Under the pieces are notes generated by a model. That model made no database searches. It worked only from the letters and a program-made list of their open reading frames with translations, and had not been told where the DNA came from. This document shows positions 14,995-15,791 of a stretch of DNA of 15,791 bases, in pieces (positions within the stretch are counted from its first letter, which is position 1; every line of letters begins with the position of its first letter). A program made the position numbers and the translations under genes. Source of the stretch: an uncultured Bacteroidales bacterium. Lineage in GTDB: Bacteria; Bacteroidota; Bacteroidia; Bacteroidales; P3. The stretch covers positions 1-15,791 of the forward strand of contig CALGGY010000157.1 of assembly GCA_937915785.1 (NCBI GenBank), written 5' to 3'.

Positions 14995-15690
14995 ATGGCT
15001 AACGTTCTGCTTTTGGAAACCGCCACACCCGTATGCTCGGTGATGCTTGCCGAGGATGGGAAAATAGTGTCTAGCCGCATCAGTGCCGAGCCCAGCGCCC
15101 ATTCGTCGCGGCTGGCCGTGTTTGTCGATGAGGTGATGGAAGAGTGGGGTAGGGGATACGAAAACATCGACGCCGTGTGCGTTAGCAGTGGGCCTGGCTC
15201 TTACACCGGATTGCGCATTGGTGTGTCCACCGCCAAAGGCTTGTGCTACGCTCTTGGCAAACCACTCGTTGCCGTGGAGACACTGCAGGGCATGGCCACC
15301 CTTTTTCTGATGCAAAATCCCGGTTTCGAAGGGTTTGTGTGTCCGATGATAGACGCGCGCAGGATGGAGGTTTACACGGCTATGTTCGACAGCGAGGGCA
15401 TTCGTCTGGAACCCACCACGGCACAGGTGATAACAGTGGAGAGTTTCGGCGGATATCTGGCCAAGGGAGACGTGGCTTTTGTGGGCGACGGAGCGGAAAA
15501 GACAATACCCATTTTGGGTGCATACCCCAACGCCGTTTATGGACTGCCGTTTGATTTTTCGGCGCAGGGACTCCTGCCCGAAGCCATCAGGAAATACCAA
15601 GCGCGCGAGTTTGAAGACGTGGCTTATTTCGAACCTTTCTACCTTAAGGATTTTGTGGCGAAAAAGCCTGTGGTTAAAGGACTGAAGTAG
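14995..15690 (+). CDS. tsaB: tRNA threonylcarbamoyladenosine biosynthesis protein TsaB
   Basis: 231 residues, the normal size for TsaB (YeaZ). It is the non-catalytic ASKHA-fold partner of TsaD which, with TsaE, transfers threonylcarbamoyl to A37 of ANN-decoding tRNAs (t6A). The N-terminus shows the family pattern ANVLLLETATPVCSVML, and residues 64-76 carry the signature SSGPGSYTGLRIG. Further family features are a PMIDARRMEVYTAMF segment and a late VGDGAEK turn. The start at 14995 places the protein exactly at the conserved N-terminus; an in-frame ATG at 14962 would add 11 unrelated residues inside the upstream gene. One base separates it from the stop of the beta-barrel gene. The remaining 15691-15791 shows no gene, terminator or consensus promoter that I can support. 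Confidence 0.96.
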   Translation: MANVLLLETATPVCSVMLAEDGKIVSSRISAEPSAHSSRLAVFVDEVMEEWGRGYENIDAVCVSSGPGSYTGLRIGVSTAKGLCYALGKPLVAVETLQGMATLFLMQNPGFEGFVCPMIDARRMEVYTAMFDSEGIRLEPTTAQVITVESFGGYLAKGDVAFVGDGAEKTIPILGAYPNAVYGLPFDFSAQGLLPEAIRKYQAREFEDVAYFEPFYLKDFVAKKPVVKGLK

Positions 15691-15791
15691 TTAGTCCATC
15701 CTTAAATACATGTCAAATGTTTGTCATTCAATACAGTAAATGCGATTTTTCAGCGTTATAAATGCAAGAAAATTTGAATAACACATCAAAA

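Overview
The window looks like chromosome from a member of the Bacteroidota, probably an anaerobic Bacteroidales-like lineage. Evidence: TAnnTTTG-type promoters, mostly A-rich translation starts without Shine-Dalgarno sequences, three proteins with the gliding-motility-associated (type B) C-terminal sorting domain of the type IX secretion system (T9SS), a DUF349 repeat protein, and pyruvate phosphate dikinase. All seven genes lie on the + strand. I saw no tRNA, rRNA, CRISPR array or insertion sequence.

Layout: (1) 2-1963, the 3' part of a large surface protein with a tandem array of ~51-residue 'GCDS' modules and a T9SS sorting domain; its start is outside the window. (2) 1964-2759, about 800 bases with no convincing gene, very AT-rich in the second half, with short direct repeats, a (GGT)5 tract and two promoter-like sites. 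It is the best candidate for an origin of replication or a dnaA control region. (3) 2760-4220, dnaA, followed by a hairpin terminator. (4) 4434-6374, a glutamine/glutamate-rich protein with five DUF349 repeats. (5) 6469-8826 and 9210-11549, two complete exported proteins that are colinear paralogues over their first ~500 residues and end in T9SS sorting domains. The second has a textbook promoter and a very strong terminator. (6) 11658-14369, ppdK, with its own terminator. (7) 14445-14993, a small outer-membrane beta-barrel protein, followed after one base by (8) tsaB at 14995-15690, for tRNA t6A synthesis. The last 101 bases hold nothing I recognise.

How the genes fit together: the housekeeping genes (dnaA, ppdK, tsaB) are ordinary. 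The accessory interest lies in the three modular secreted proteins. They exchange domains: the first and third share the region after the repeats, while the second and third share the N-terminal domain and repeat spacing. They look like a locally amplified family of cell-surface proteins exported by Sec and then the T9SS. Their ligand or role cannot be read from the sequence. I found no clearly new multi-gene system. The strongest leads are this mosaic family, its uncharacterised cysteine-rich N-terminal domain, and the structured region upstream of dnaA.
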